Shown here piece after piece: positions 1 through 6,853 of a DNA stretch of 64,000 bases. The translations under genes and the position numbers were made by a program. Location: contig CAYNGJ010000005.1 of NCBI GenBank assembly GCA_964396895.1, positions 1 to 64,000 on the forward strand. Reading direction: 5' to 3'. The stretch comes from UBA2334 sp964396895 (lineage in GTDB: Bacteria > Pseudomonadota > Gammaproteobacteria > Burkholderiales > Burkholderiaceae_C). The notes under the pieces were generated by a model, which had not been told where the DNA came from, did no database searches, and saw only the letters and a program-made list of their open reading frames with translations. Numbering within the stretch: the stretch's first letter is position 1; every line of letters begins with the position of its first letter.

Positions 1-571
1 CGCAAGTTACGTGCCTCGGTCATGCGGACTGGGGAGTTTTGAACATGTTCCCTAGACGGGAACCAAGTGGGAACCCAAACGGGAACCTTTTTATATGATG
101 AAAGAAATTCAATCATTCATACATATACAAGGCCCTTTTTTCCCTGTGGCCCTGCCTACGGTTGAGGCGGATTTCAGGTTCCCACCTGCCCACTTTCCGC
201 GCCCTGCCGGGCTGCGCCTGGTGGGTGGTTTTGCCTGGGTCTGACAGCCTGGCAGGGGAACCGGCCGTGTGTTGACTGCCGACCATGGCCCTTGAATCGG
301 GCCAGTTCGCACCTGGTGCGGTGCCGGTTGCGGGTGCTGGGCTCATGCGGACATTTGCGGAAATGAGCGCCGGGGCTGCTTTGCTGGCCACCCTGACCGG
401 GCGGGGCGTGCTGGGCTGGAGCTGGGGGTGGGCTGTGCATGCGTGTGCACGGGGTGGGGGCGACTCGCATCCCGGCACCTGGTTTGCTGTCGGATCGAAT
501 CCACACCCTATTGGGTTTGAGCCCACTTCGCTGGCATGAATGCAGGCCCGGAACTAAAATCTGCAACTCCC
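1..571. other. Left non-coding stretch of the mobile element
   Basis: I see no convincing gene here. The three mutually overlapping ORFs in this stretch have no recognisable domain and no ribosome binding site. The stretch holds the left iteron cluster (47-87), isolated further GGTTCCC and GGGAACC copies at 177-183 and 256-262, and an AT-rich patch at about 88-130. The element appears to continue left of position 1, because neither an integrase gene nor a second copy of the tRNA-Arg 3' end is present. Confidence 0.5.
47..87. repeat. GGGAACC iteron cluster, left
   Basis: GGGAACC occurs at 58-64, 69-75 and 81-87, spaced 11 and 12 bp apart, about one helical turn. A reverse-orientation GTTCCC lies at 47-52. 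An AT-rich patch follows. The same heptamer recurs at 10782-10887 at the other side of the element. Phased iterons at two places around a P4-alpha-like primase-helicase gene recall the ori and crr repeats of satellite phage P4. That role is inferred. Confidence 0.6.
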
Positions 572-1162
572 ATGGAAACCCGTACCCCCGCTTATTTCGA
601 CGAACGCAAGGCCTCCCAGGCTGCTGCCTTCCTGCTTTTCCGGGCGGGTGGGCGTTTGCCCGTGATCAAACTGATCAAGCTCATGTACTTGGCCGAGCGC
701 CTATCCTTGAAGCGGTACGGTGAAACACTCACGGGTGACCGTCTGGTGGCCATGCCGCATGGGCCGGTGCTGTCCTACACCTACGACCTCATTCAGGGCG
801 CGTATGAGCCCAGTGCAGACGGGTGGGACACATGGGTGTCAGACCGTGCTGGCCACGATGTCGAGCTGAACGACAAGAGCATGATTCGCTCACCTGAAGA
901 AGACCTGTTGGCCTTGAGTGAATCCGACCTTGAAGTGCTGTCCGAGGTGTGGGGTGAGTTTGGTCACTGGGACAAATTCCGCTTGCGTGACTACACCCAT
1001 TCGGGCGCATGCCCCGAGTGGACAGACCCCAGCGGATCCATGGTGCCCATGAGCTACAGGCACGTGCTGGGCAACCTGGGCTATTCGCCTGAAAACGCCG
1101 CCGCCATTGCCGAACGCATTGCCCAACAACAGGCGCTGTTCGTGCAGATGGCCGCCTGCTGA
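572..1162 (+). CDS. Panacea-domain (DUF4065, SocA-like) antitoxin
   Basis: Predicted antitoxin of 196 residues. The N-terminal half is a clear Panacea/DUF4065 domain: a helix with KLIKLMYLAER at about residues 33-43, then the family signature MPHGPVLS at 61-68, followed by an acidic alpha-helical remainder. Panacea proteins such as Caulobacter SocA neutralise toxins encoded directly beside them and often act with a protease. The next gene begins two bases after this stop codon, the usual layout of such pairs. The start is uncertain: ATG at 536 would add 12 residues, but 572 begins just before the conserved domain. It sits in the cargo end of the mobile element. Confidence 0.75.
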   Translation: METRTPAYFDERKASQAAAFLLFRAGGRLPVIKLIKLMYLAERLSLKRYGETLTGDRLVAMPHGPVLSYTYDLIQGAYEPSADGWDTWVSDRAGHDVELNDKSMIRSPEEDLLALSESDLEVLSEVWGEFGHWDKFRLRDYTHSGACPEWTDPSGSMVPMSYRHVLGNLGYSPENAAAIAERIAQQQALFVQMAAC

Positions 1163-1164
1163 CC

Positions 1165-1572
1165 GTGGGGGCTGAAGGCTGGCAACCCGCGCCAGGCGAA
1201 ACGCTCCTGGTGCCTTCAGGCCCTGCTGGACACCACCTTTTCGTATTGATCCTGGGGCCGGTGCAGTTGCCCGACTATGGCTCTGTGCCGCACGTGGCCA
1301 TGGTCAGCTTCACCACACTGCGCCCCGGTGTGCCTCACGACGAAGCGTGTGTGATGCAACCAGGTGAACACCCGTTCATCAAGCACACAAGCTATGCCTA
1401 CTACCGTGATGTGCGCATCGAGCGGGTGCCACACGTCACAGCCATGGTGCAAGGGGCCATCTGGCAGGCCCACACGCCCTGTAGTCCGGCGCTGCTGGCC
1501 CGGCTGCAGCGGGGCATTTGCGCCTCCCGGCTTGTGCGCCGCGACGTGAAGCTGTACTTCGGTTGCCGTTGA
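1165..1572 (+). CDS. Candidate toxin paired with the Panacea antitoxin
   Basis: A 135-residue protein starting with GTG two bases after the Panacea gene, so the two are very probably co-transcribed and coupled. I do not recognise a named family with certainty. The first 90 residues look like a small beta-rich domain: the run GETLLVPSGP near the start, then HLFVLILGP, then DEACVMQPGEHPFIKH. The pattern faintly recalls SH3-like MazF/PemK folds, without a diagnostic motif. The toxin role is inferred from position next to a DUF4065 antitoxin and from size. A terminator lies downstream at 1715-1738. Confidence 0.5.
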   Translation: MGAEGWQPAPGETLLVPSGPAGHHLFVLILGPVQLPDYGSVPHVAMVSFTTLRPGVPHDEACVMQPGEHPFIKHTSYAYYRDVRIERVPHVTAMVQGAIWQAHTPCSPALLARLQRGICASRLVRRDVKLYFGCR

Positions 1573-1898
1573 GAGCGCCGCCGCTCCTGGTGGTGGCACA
1601 CGTAACCAGCGCCAGCCCGTACGCACCCCCGATATGGTGGCGATACACTCCCGGCTCCCCATCTACGGGGACCCGCTTTACCTCCCTGAGCGGGCCTGTG
1701 TGACAGCAGGATTCAGCCCGGCCCCGTGCCGGGTTTTTCTTTGGTGCGTGCCACCTTCGCCCATAGCCCACACCCACCCGCTGGCGCTGCTTTCCGGGCC
1801 TGTGCAGCCCAACCCTCCCCAGCTACCCAAAACCTCACCAGCGCCCCGCCACGGTCCGTGCTGCCCCATTGGTGCCCCTGGCTGGTTATGCTGGGCAA
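1573..1898. other. Intergenic stretch after the toxin-antitoxin pair
   Basis: No gene is seen in these 326 bases. It contains the terminator at 1715-1738. A smaller inverted repeat at about 1672-1694 (CCGCT facing AGCGG) lies just before it. The remainder up to the DUF5677 gene is GC-rich without recognisable sites. Confidence 0.5.
1715..1738 (+). terminator. Rho-independent terminator
   Basis: A 6-bp GC stem CCCGGC / GCCGGG with a 5-base loop (1717-1733) is followed by TTTTTCTTT. It probably ends the toxin-antitoxin transcript. Confidence 0.75.
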
Positions 1899-2669
1899 AT
1901 GAACACGACCACCCCAAACCTTGAACAGCTTGCTGCCGATGGCCTGCAACTCTCCAGCGATGTTGAGCGCCATGTGAAGGGGCAATTTCACGGCATGACG
2001 CTTGATCGCGACGATGACTTCCGTGTTTTTTGTGCCGCCACCGTGGCTCGCTGCATCATCTACTTTCGGGGTGTTCACACGCTGGTTAAAAGCGGTTTGG
2101 TAGAGCCTGCTGGCGCTGTTGCCCGTGTGATGTTGGAACACTGGTTTGTGGTGGGTGCGGTGGCCAAAAACCCCGAGCTGTTCGATGCACTGGCCAATCA
2201 GTCTGCACAGGAGCATCACAAGGCCATGGATGCGCTGGCCAGCATGTTGCCCATCGACCGCCCTGACTGGTTAACCCCTGAGGCCATTGAAGCCACCAGA
2301 TCAATGGTGACGCGCCCCAAAGCCAACAGCAAGGGCAATGGCTTTAGCCCGAAGTTCTGGGCAGATCGAGCAGGCGAGGGTGAGACGTTTGCTTTGATTT
2401 ACCGCCGTCTCAGTTCATGTGCGCATGGTGCCCTGCACCCACTGGACTACTACGTGCGTGACGGCATTGGCGACGATCCGCCAGTGGTGAGAATCGGCAA
2501 CATGCATGCCGATCTCGCCCCTCAGTTGTTGCAGATTTCGTCATCTGTTGTTCTGGGCTTGATGGGGTTTCTGGTACCAGACACGCCAGTGCCGGAATCG
2601 TTGGTGGGTCGGGTCAAGGCCTACGATGTTTTGCTGCGTGAACTGGCCGAACAGACACCACCCCCTTGA
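1899..2669 (+). CDS. DUF5677-like protein
   Basis: A 256-residue, largely alpha-helical protein. The pattern of a helix with RVMLEHWFVVGAV near residue 70, a basic linker, and a later RRLSSCAHGALHP segment resembles DUF5677 proteins. These are often found in accessory and mobile regions and their biochemical role is not established. ATG at 1899 is preferred; an upstream TTG at 1869 would add ten unlikely residues. The gene stands alone between a terminator and the structured leader of the next operon, so it is probably element cargo with its own promoter. Confidence 0.5.
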   Translation: MNTTTPNLEQLAADGLQLSSDVERHVKGQFHGMTLDRDDDFRVFCAATVARCIIYFRGVHTLVKSGLVEPAGAVARVMLEHWFVVGAVAKNPELFDALANQSAQEHHKAMDALASMLPIDRPDWLTPEAIEATRSMVTRPKANSKGNGFSPKFWADRAGEGETFALIYRRLSSCAHGALHPLDYYVRDGIGDDPPVVRIGNMHADLAPQLLQISSSVVLGLMGFLVPDTPVPESLVGRVKAYDVLLRELAEQTPPP

Positions 2670-2720
2670 CACCCCAGCCCCCCACCATGGCACAATGCCC
2701 CCAAGCCGAAAGGCCCGGTG

Positions 2721-2958
2721 CTTGAAAACACCTTAGAAGTAGCGGTTGCAGACCCCCACCGACAAGCGGGGTTTTGTCACGTCTGAACACCTGCGGCCCC
2801 CTGCCTGAAAGGGTGCCGCTTCACGTCCGGCCCCCGGCACCTGTGGTGCGTGGTGCTGGGCCGTCAAGGTTTTGGGCGGGATGGCCACAGCGGTAACGCC
2901 TGGCGCACGGCTACTTCCGTGTTTTCAACATCCCGTCCACCCCCATTGCTTGAAAACA
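2721..2958 (+). ncRNA. C4-like / P4-immunity-like regulatory RNA (candidate)
   Basis: A 330-base non-coding leader precedes the RadC operon and has the hallmarks of phage C4/P4 immunity RNA regions. GAAAACAC (2724-2731) is the exact complement of GTGTTTTC (2919-2926). CGGGATG (2877-2883) is the exact complement of CATCCCG (2929-2935). The upstream unit GCTTGAAAACA recurs at 2948-2958, just before the first gene. A hairpin with CCCC..GGGG stem and TTTT follows at about 2753-2775. In P1, P7 and P4 a short RNA from such a leader pairs with the leader and stops downstream expression. I assign the family from layout and recalled similarity; ends are approximate. Confidence 0.5.
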
Positions 2959-2997
2959 GTGTGGGTGGGTTCAAGTCTCAAGTAGGAGCCTGAAGCC

Positions 2998-3279
2998 ATG
3001 ACAGTCGTCACCCTGGCCAGCCGCCGCGCTGCGCCGCCCGTTCCCTGTGTGCATGCGTCTGCACACCCCGCCACGTCAGCCACCCAAGCCAACGAGCTGC
3101 ACCTGATCCAGCTGCACGCCCAAGCCTGCACCAGCCTGCGTGAGGCCCTGCGCCAACTGCAAAGCCCCAGTGCCACCGACACCAGCGCCAGCACCTGGGC
3201 AACCGCCACAGCCCGTGCACACCGTGGCCTAAGCGCCCTGAAGCAAGCCAGTGCGTTGGTCAACCAGGTGGGAGGCTGA
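2998..3279 (+). CDS. Hypothetical small protein, first gene of RadC operon
   Basis: A 93-residue protein of unknown function. It is rich in Ala, Thr and Ser, with a predicted helical middle (residues about 30-60) and a short C-terminal helix, and has no recognised domain. ATG 2998 follows the motif AGGAG about ten bases upstream. Its position directly after the C4-like leader corresponds to that of the small leader proteins (ash/icd type) in P4-like elements, but the sequence does not let me assign it to them. The radC-like gene starts three bases after its stop. Confidence 0.55.
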   Translation: MTVVTLASRRAAPPVPCVHASAHPATSATQANELHLIQLHAQACTSLREALRQLQSPSATDTSASTWATATARAHRGLSALKQASALVNQVGG

Positions 3280-3282
3280 GCC

Positions 3283-3876
3283 ATGGCCGCCGCCCTTGCC
3301 ACAGCCCCGGCCCCCGCCACACCTGCCCAAGCCCGCGCCCCTGTTCGCCGTCGCCGCAAACCGGTTGCCAAAGACAGTGAAGCACCCTACCTGCGCATGG
3401 GGCACATGGGCAGCGTTGCCGGTGCGCAGTTGACCGGGCCAGAAAGCAGCATCGTCACTGCAGCCCTGGCCGTGCTGACTGCACATCTGCGCAGCCACGC
3501 CGTGGCGTTTGAAGGCCCTCAGGCCGTGCGCGACTACCTGTTACTGGCCCTTGCCACCAAGCCACATGAAGTGTTTGCCGTGCTGTTCCTGGACAGCCAA
3601 CACCGGCTGATTGCGTTCGAGGAAATGTTCAGGGGCACCCTCACGCAAACCAGCGTCTACCCCCGTGAGGTGGTGTTGCGTGCCCTGCATCACCAGGCTG
3701 CAGCCGTGGTGCTTGCCCACAACCACCCCAGCGGCAACGCCTCCCCGTCTACAGCAGATGAGTCACTGACACGCACCCTGAAAAACACGCTGGCGCTGGT
3801 GGACGTGCGTGTGCTTGACCACTTCATAGTGGGTGGCCTGAACGTCACCAGCATGGCAGAGCTGGGCATGGTGTGA
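3283..3876 (+). CDS. RadC-like JAB/MPN domain protein
   Basis: A 197-residue protein of the RadC (JAMM/MPN+) family. The metal-binding motif is complete: H146-x-H148, S156 and D159 in AHNHPSGNASPSTADE. The usual N-terminal helix-hairpin-helix region is replaced by a basic, proline-rich stretch (residues 1-45), as in the short RadC homologues of plasmids and prophages. Despite the name, RadC proteins are not established DNA repair enzymes; mobile copies are of unknown function and are predicted metal-dependent hydrolases. It lies in the middle of a compact operon of otherwise unknown genes. Confidence 0.85.
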   Translation: MAAALATAPAPATPAQARAPVRRRRKPVAKDSEAPYLRMGHMGSVAGAQLTGPESSIVTAALAVLTAHLRSHAVAFEGPQAVRDYLLLALATKPHEVFAVLFLDSQHRLIAFEEMFRGTLTQTSVYPREVVLRALHHQAAAVVLAHNHPSGNASPSTADESLTRTLKNTLALVDVRVLDHFIVGGLNVTSMAELGMV

Positions 3877-3879
3877 GGC

Positions 3880-4128
3880 ATGGCCATGCAAACACCCACC
3901 ACCCACACCACGGGCCTCGCAAAGGCCCATGCAGTCACCCACAGCGAGGCACCCAGCCCCAAGCGTTTCCGCACCCTGCAAGCCCTGTTTGCCATGCGTG
4001 GGCGTGAGCTGGTGCGCAGCGTGCGGGCAGACGATGGCCGCGTGTCGTACATCGTGACACGTGCGGGTGACTCCCGACACTTCACCCATTGGCATGACCT
4101 GGAAGCGCATTTGCGGGCCATGCCATGA
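3880..4128 (+). CDS. Hypothetical small basic protein
   Basis: An 82-residue protein with no recognised domain. Its C-terminal half alternates short beta-like segments (RELVRSVRADDGRVSYIVTR) and ends in a His/Trp-rich stretch. It begins three bases after the radC-like gene, and its TGA overlaps the ATG of the next gene as ATGA, so the three are translationally coupled. No function is proposed. Confidence 0.55.
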   Translation: MAMQTPTTHTTGLAKAHAVTHSEAPSPKRFRTLQALFAMRGRELVRSVRADDGRVSYIVTRAGDSRHFTHWHDLEAHLRAMP

Positions 4129-5342
4129 CAGTTCGCACCCAGCCTAACCCCCGGCTGATCCCCGGTGGTGACAAGCGGTTTCCCTTCCCGCCTGGCTGGG
4201 TGCACCCATTTGAAGGGCCGCATTCAGGGATGCACCACATGACCACCAGGAAGCCCACACCGCCACCGGATGCCAGCGCCAGCAAAACCGAGACATGGAG
4301 ACAAGCGGTCATGCGGCATTTTTCCGAGTTTCAAGGACCACCGCCCCGCCCAAAGGACTGGCGGAAGCTGTTCGACCTGAACGCCCGCATCAAACCGCCC
4401 GAGGGCTGGCGTCCGGCTGTAGCGGAGGGATTCCTGATTGCTGAAATGGCGGAGCCTGTCGATCTGGTGCGCCTGAGCGACGTTCTCGAACGGCTGGCGG
4501 AGGCTGCGCCAAAGAATGCAGTACTTCGCCGCTGCCTGGGGCGATTGGTTGATGCCGATCTGTACCCCCTGTGCATGTTCTACGTTCTTGACCCAGACCG
4601 GGAGCCAGTACGGGTGCTGGATCGCTTTCATGCGTCTATGGCTGCGGCCACAGCATTGGGCCTGCCTGGGGTGCACCCCATGAGTGAACCTATCGAGGTC
4701 GCCGCGTGGATGCTGGAAGCGTGGTGGCGTGTATGGCCTGGGCACAGTGATATCAGCCAAGCGATTGACCGGGCACAAACGATTCAGCAGCGAAAGAAGG
4801 AGGGGCGCCGACTTCGGTTGCAGGCGCTGGGCCTGACTGAATCTGATGTGGAGGATGAACCCGCCTACTGGCCAGCGGATGACGTGCTGTTGGCATCCCT
4901 GAACCGTTTGGCCCTGCCCGTGTTCGTTGCGTTCGATCTGTGGGGGTATGGGGTGGATACGGCTGCACCTGCGGTAGACGTTGATGCAGCCGCCGCAACC
5001 AGCGCCAGCAAAGTGGTTCCATTGAAAAACGCGGGGTTACCCAGTGATGCCACCAACGATGCATGGTGGCTCGAATGGTGCGCCGTCCGCAATGCGGCAA
5101 ACACCAATCCAGACGGCACAGCGAAGCATGGCAATGCACGCGCGAAATGGAAAGGTGAGGATGTGCAAGTGCTTGGCTTGCGTCGATCAACCCTCATGGG
5201 GCGAGGTCTGGCCGACTCTACGGCCAAGAACGCCATGGCCGCCGATTTGAAAATGACCGCACAAGGGATAGGGAAACAGCTTGAAAAACTGGGTGCTTCT
5301 GGGGCAGTAGCCAATAACCAAGCCGCACAAAAGGTTAATTGA
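4125..5342 (+). CDS. Hypothetical protein, last gene of RadC operon
   Basis: A 405-residue protein I do not recognise. After a proline-rich N-terminus (residues 1-60) comes a helical region with many Trp residues (WRKLFD, AAWMLEAWWRVW near 195). A charged helix with a run of Lys and Arg lies around 225-235. The C-terminal quarter contains the Trp-rich DAWWLEWCAVRN and a helix that could bind DNA or partner proteins. The first ATG (4125) overlaps the previous stop, but internal ATGs at 4230 and 4239 are alternatives, since residues 1-35 look unstructured. It closes the operon; a 167-base gap follows. Confidence 0.6.
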   Translation: MTVRTQPNPRLIPGGDKRFPFPPGWVHPFEGPHSGMHHMTTRKPTPPPDASASKTETWRQAVMRHFSEFQGPPPRPKDWRKLFDLNARIKPPEGWRPAVAEGFLIAEMAEPVDLVRLSDVLERLAEAAPKNAVLRRCLGRLVDADLYPLCMFYVLDPDREPVRVLDRFHASMAAATALGLPGVHPMSEPIEVAAWMLEAWWRVWPGHSDISQAIDRAQTIQQRKKEGRRLRLQALGLTESDVEDEPAYWPADDVLLASLNRLALPVFVAFDLWGYGVDTAAPAVDVDAAAATSASKVVPLKNAGLPSDATNDAWWLEWCAVRNAANTNPDGTAKHGNARAKWKGEDVQVLGLRRSTLMGRGLADSTAKNAMAADLKMTAQGIGKQLEKLGASGAVANNQAAQKVN

Positions 5343-5407
5343 GCAATGGTTGCCGCATGCGTTTCAGAGGGGAGCGAGCACATGCGGAGGCATGCAAACA
5401 CGCATTC

Positions 5408-5430
5408 AAGGTTCCAACTATTCGAACCTT
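5408..5430. promoter_or_regulatory. Inverted repeat upstream of alpA-like gene
   Basis: AAGGTTC (5408-5414) and GAACCTT (5424-5430) form a perfect 7-bp inverted repeat with a 9-base spacer in the gap before the replication operon. It shares GGTTCC with the iterons. It may be an operator for the alpA-replication operon or a binding site of the replication protein; both are inference. Confidence 0.4.
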
Positions 5431-5509
5431 TCCGAGGTGGATTTACTTCCGTTTATTCGAGATTGCACCACCGTGGATGCATCCGGAGAGAAGCGAAAGG
5501 AAACCTCCC

Positions 5510-5845
5510 GTGAACACCCTTCACCCCCCTTCCCCCTTGCGGGCAACAGCCCCGACCCCGAGCCCTGCACAGGCGCACTCGAACCCACCAGCATCCGCCC
5601 CAAGCATCCACCTGGTGCATTCCGCTGCACCCGTCGTGATACGCGACAAATTCATTCGCATGCCACGGGTGATAGACCTCACAGGGCAGCAAAAATCATG
5701 GGTTTACGCCAAGATCAAAGAGGGCACTTTCCCGCCTCCGGTGGTGTTGTCCCGTCGCTGCTCTGTGTGGTCTGAAGCTGCGGTGTTGACCTGGATTCAG
5801 GCTCGCATCACCGAAGCCGAGGCAGCACGTCAGGGGGCAGCATGA
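5510..5845 (+). CDS. AlpA-family transcriptional regulator
   Basis: A 111-residue regulator with a proline-rich N-terminal tail (about 40 residues) and a C-terminal AlpA/MerR-like winged helix: FIRMPRVIDLTG, then the recognition segment WVYAKIKEGTFPPP, then WSEAAVLTWIQ. AlpA proteins control excision or early genes of P4-like elements. The GTG start at 5510 is chosen because GAAAGGAAA lies at 5495-5503. The upstream in-frame ATG at 5339 would run through the inverted repeat and lacks a site. Its stop overlaps the next start as ATGA; it is the first gene of the replication operon. Confidence 0.75.
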   Translation: MNTLHPPSPLRATAPTPSPAQAHSNPPASAPSIHLVHSAAPVVIRDKFIRMPRVIDLTGQQKSWVYAKIKEGTFPPPVVLSRRCSVWSEAAVLTWIQARITEAEAARQGAA

Positions 5846-6165
5846 GCACCGCCGTGTTGCACACCCCGGCACAGCCCGAGGCCATCGCCGCCTTGGATCA
5901 GGCCATTGACCGCCTGGCCAGCACCGAGGCATCGACTGTGGCCGCATTCGGCGTGCTGGATGCCACCGTGCGCCAGTTGGTGGCCAGCCTTCAGGCCAAT
6001 GATGCCCCCACCCGAACTGCAGGCTTCGCGAGCGACACGCTACAAGCCTTGGCACTTGCAGGGCAGCAGCTCGAAACCTACCAGGATGCCGCTGATGACG
6101 TGGTGGTGACCGCTGGCGCTGCCATCGGAGAGTTGGAAGCACAACCACAGGAGGCCACGCAATGA
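5842..6165 (+). CDS. Hypothetical small acidic protein
   Basis: A 107-residue acidic, Ala- and Gln-rich protein predicted to be two or three long helices (residues 18-50, 63-100), perhaps a coiled coil. It belongs to no family I recognise. Both ends overlap neighbours by ATGA, so it is coupled to the alpA-like gene and the next gene. This is the usual position of small accessory replication or regulatory proteins in satellite elements, but nothing in the sequence fixes a function. Confidence 0.6.
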   Translation: MSTAVLHTPAQPEAIAALDQAIDRLASTEASTVAAFGVLDATVRQLVASLQANDAPTRTAGFASDTLQALALAGQQLETYQDAADDVVVTAGAAIGELEAQPQEATQ

Positions 6166-6566
6166 CACGCGAAGCCCTGCCCCCCGATTCCCTGGAAAAG
6201 GCCCTGTTCGACCGCTTGCGCCGCGTGGGTGCCGACCGTTTGGGCGTGTTGCAGTTTGAGCATGACGGAGAGCCATGGGAAGTGGTTGCAAACACAGTCA
6301 GCACCATTCGCGCCATTCACATCACCGCTGAGTCAGCGAAGCATGAAGGGCTGTTCCGTTCTATGGTGGTGGTACAGGTCAACGACAACGGCTACCGCGC
6401 TGGTCCTGGTGGCCTTGACCATGTGTTGCAGGCATTGGTGACAGGTGTACGCCTGGAGCGCGTTACCGGTGAGCCAGCTACAACGACATTTCATGTCCTA
6501 CCCGTGGTTGAGACTCCGGTCGTTTTTCGGGCTGCTGACCATGGCGTTGCAGATGCGGACTTGTAG
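6162..6566 (+). CDS. Hypothetical protein
   Basis: A 134-residue protein of unknown function. The central part looks alpha/beta: EALFD-like helix, then a beta-rich stretch with VANTVSTIRAIHI and LFRSMVVVQVND, then a short helix. No catalytic motif is evident. It overlaps the preceding gene by ATGA and ends eight bases before the next start, so it is part of the replication operon. Confidence 0.55.
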   Translation: MTREALPPDSLEKALFDRLRRVGADRLGVLQFEHDGEPWEVVANTVSTIRAIHITAESAKHEGLFRSMVVVQVNDNGYRAGPGGLDHVLQALVTGVRLERVTGEPATTTFHVLPVVETPVVFRAADHGVADADL

Positions 6567-6574
6567 GCATCGCC

Positions 6575-6853
6575 ATGTCCCATCCACCCATCCAGTTCGA
6601 CACCCGCCCCGACCAGGCACACCGTGTAGCCACGTTCCTGGATGCGCATCCACGGGCCACAGCCAAAGAGATTGACGCGGCATGTGACACGGGGTGCATC
6701 ACCAAAGTGCTGTCAGACATGCCCCGCATGGGCTATGGCCTGGCCCGCGATTGGCTGGCCGTGATGTGCGTGCGTGGCCAGCGCACCCGCCGTGTTCGCG
6801 TTTACCGTCAGTTGCACTGGCCCCATGCCGTGCCTGACCTGTTTTCCCAATGA
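6575..6853 (+). CDS. Hypothetical HTH-like small protein
   Basis: A 92-residue basic protein. Residues about 15-55 fit a winged-helix pattern: AHRVATFLDAHPRATAKEID, then a turn and a second helix with CITKVLSDMPRMG, then a basic strand pair RGQRTRRVRVYRQ. That suggests DNA binding, but no family is recognised. Its stop overlaps the start of the primase-helicase gene (ATGA), so the two are translationally coupled. It could assist origin recognition or control the operon; both are inference. Confidence 0.55.
   Translation: MSHPPIQFDTRPDQAHRVATFLDAHPRATAKEIDAACDTGCITKVLSDMPRMGYGLARDWLAVMCVRGQRTRRVRVYRQLHWPHAVPDLFSQ

Noticed and set aside
109..566. Three overlapping ORFs at the left end
   Set aside because: They overlap each other on the same strand in different frames, lack domains and ribosome binding sites, and have the composition of GC-rich non-coding DNA.
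1..600. Second copy of the tRNA-Arg 3' end as left attachment site
   Set aside because: I compared the region with the 3' part of the tRNA and found no matching stretch.
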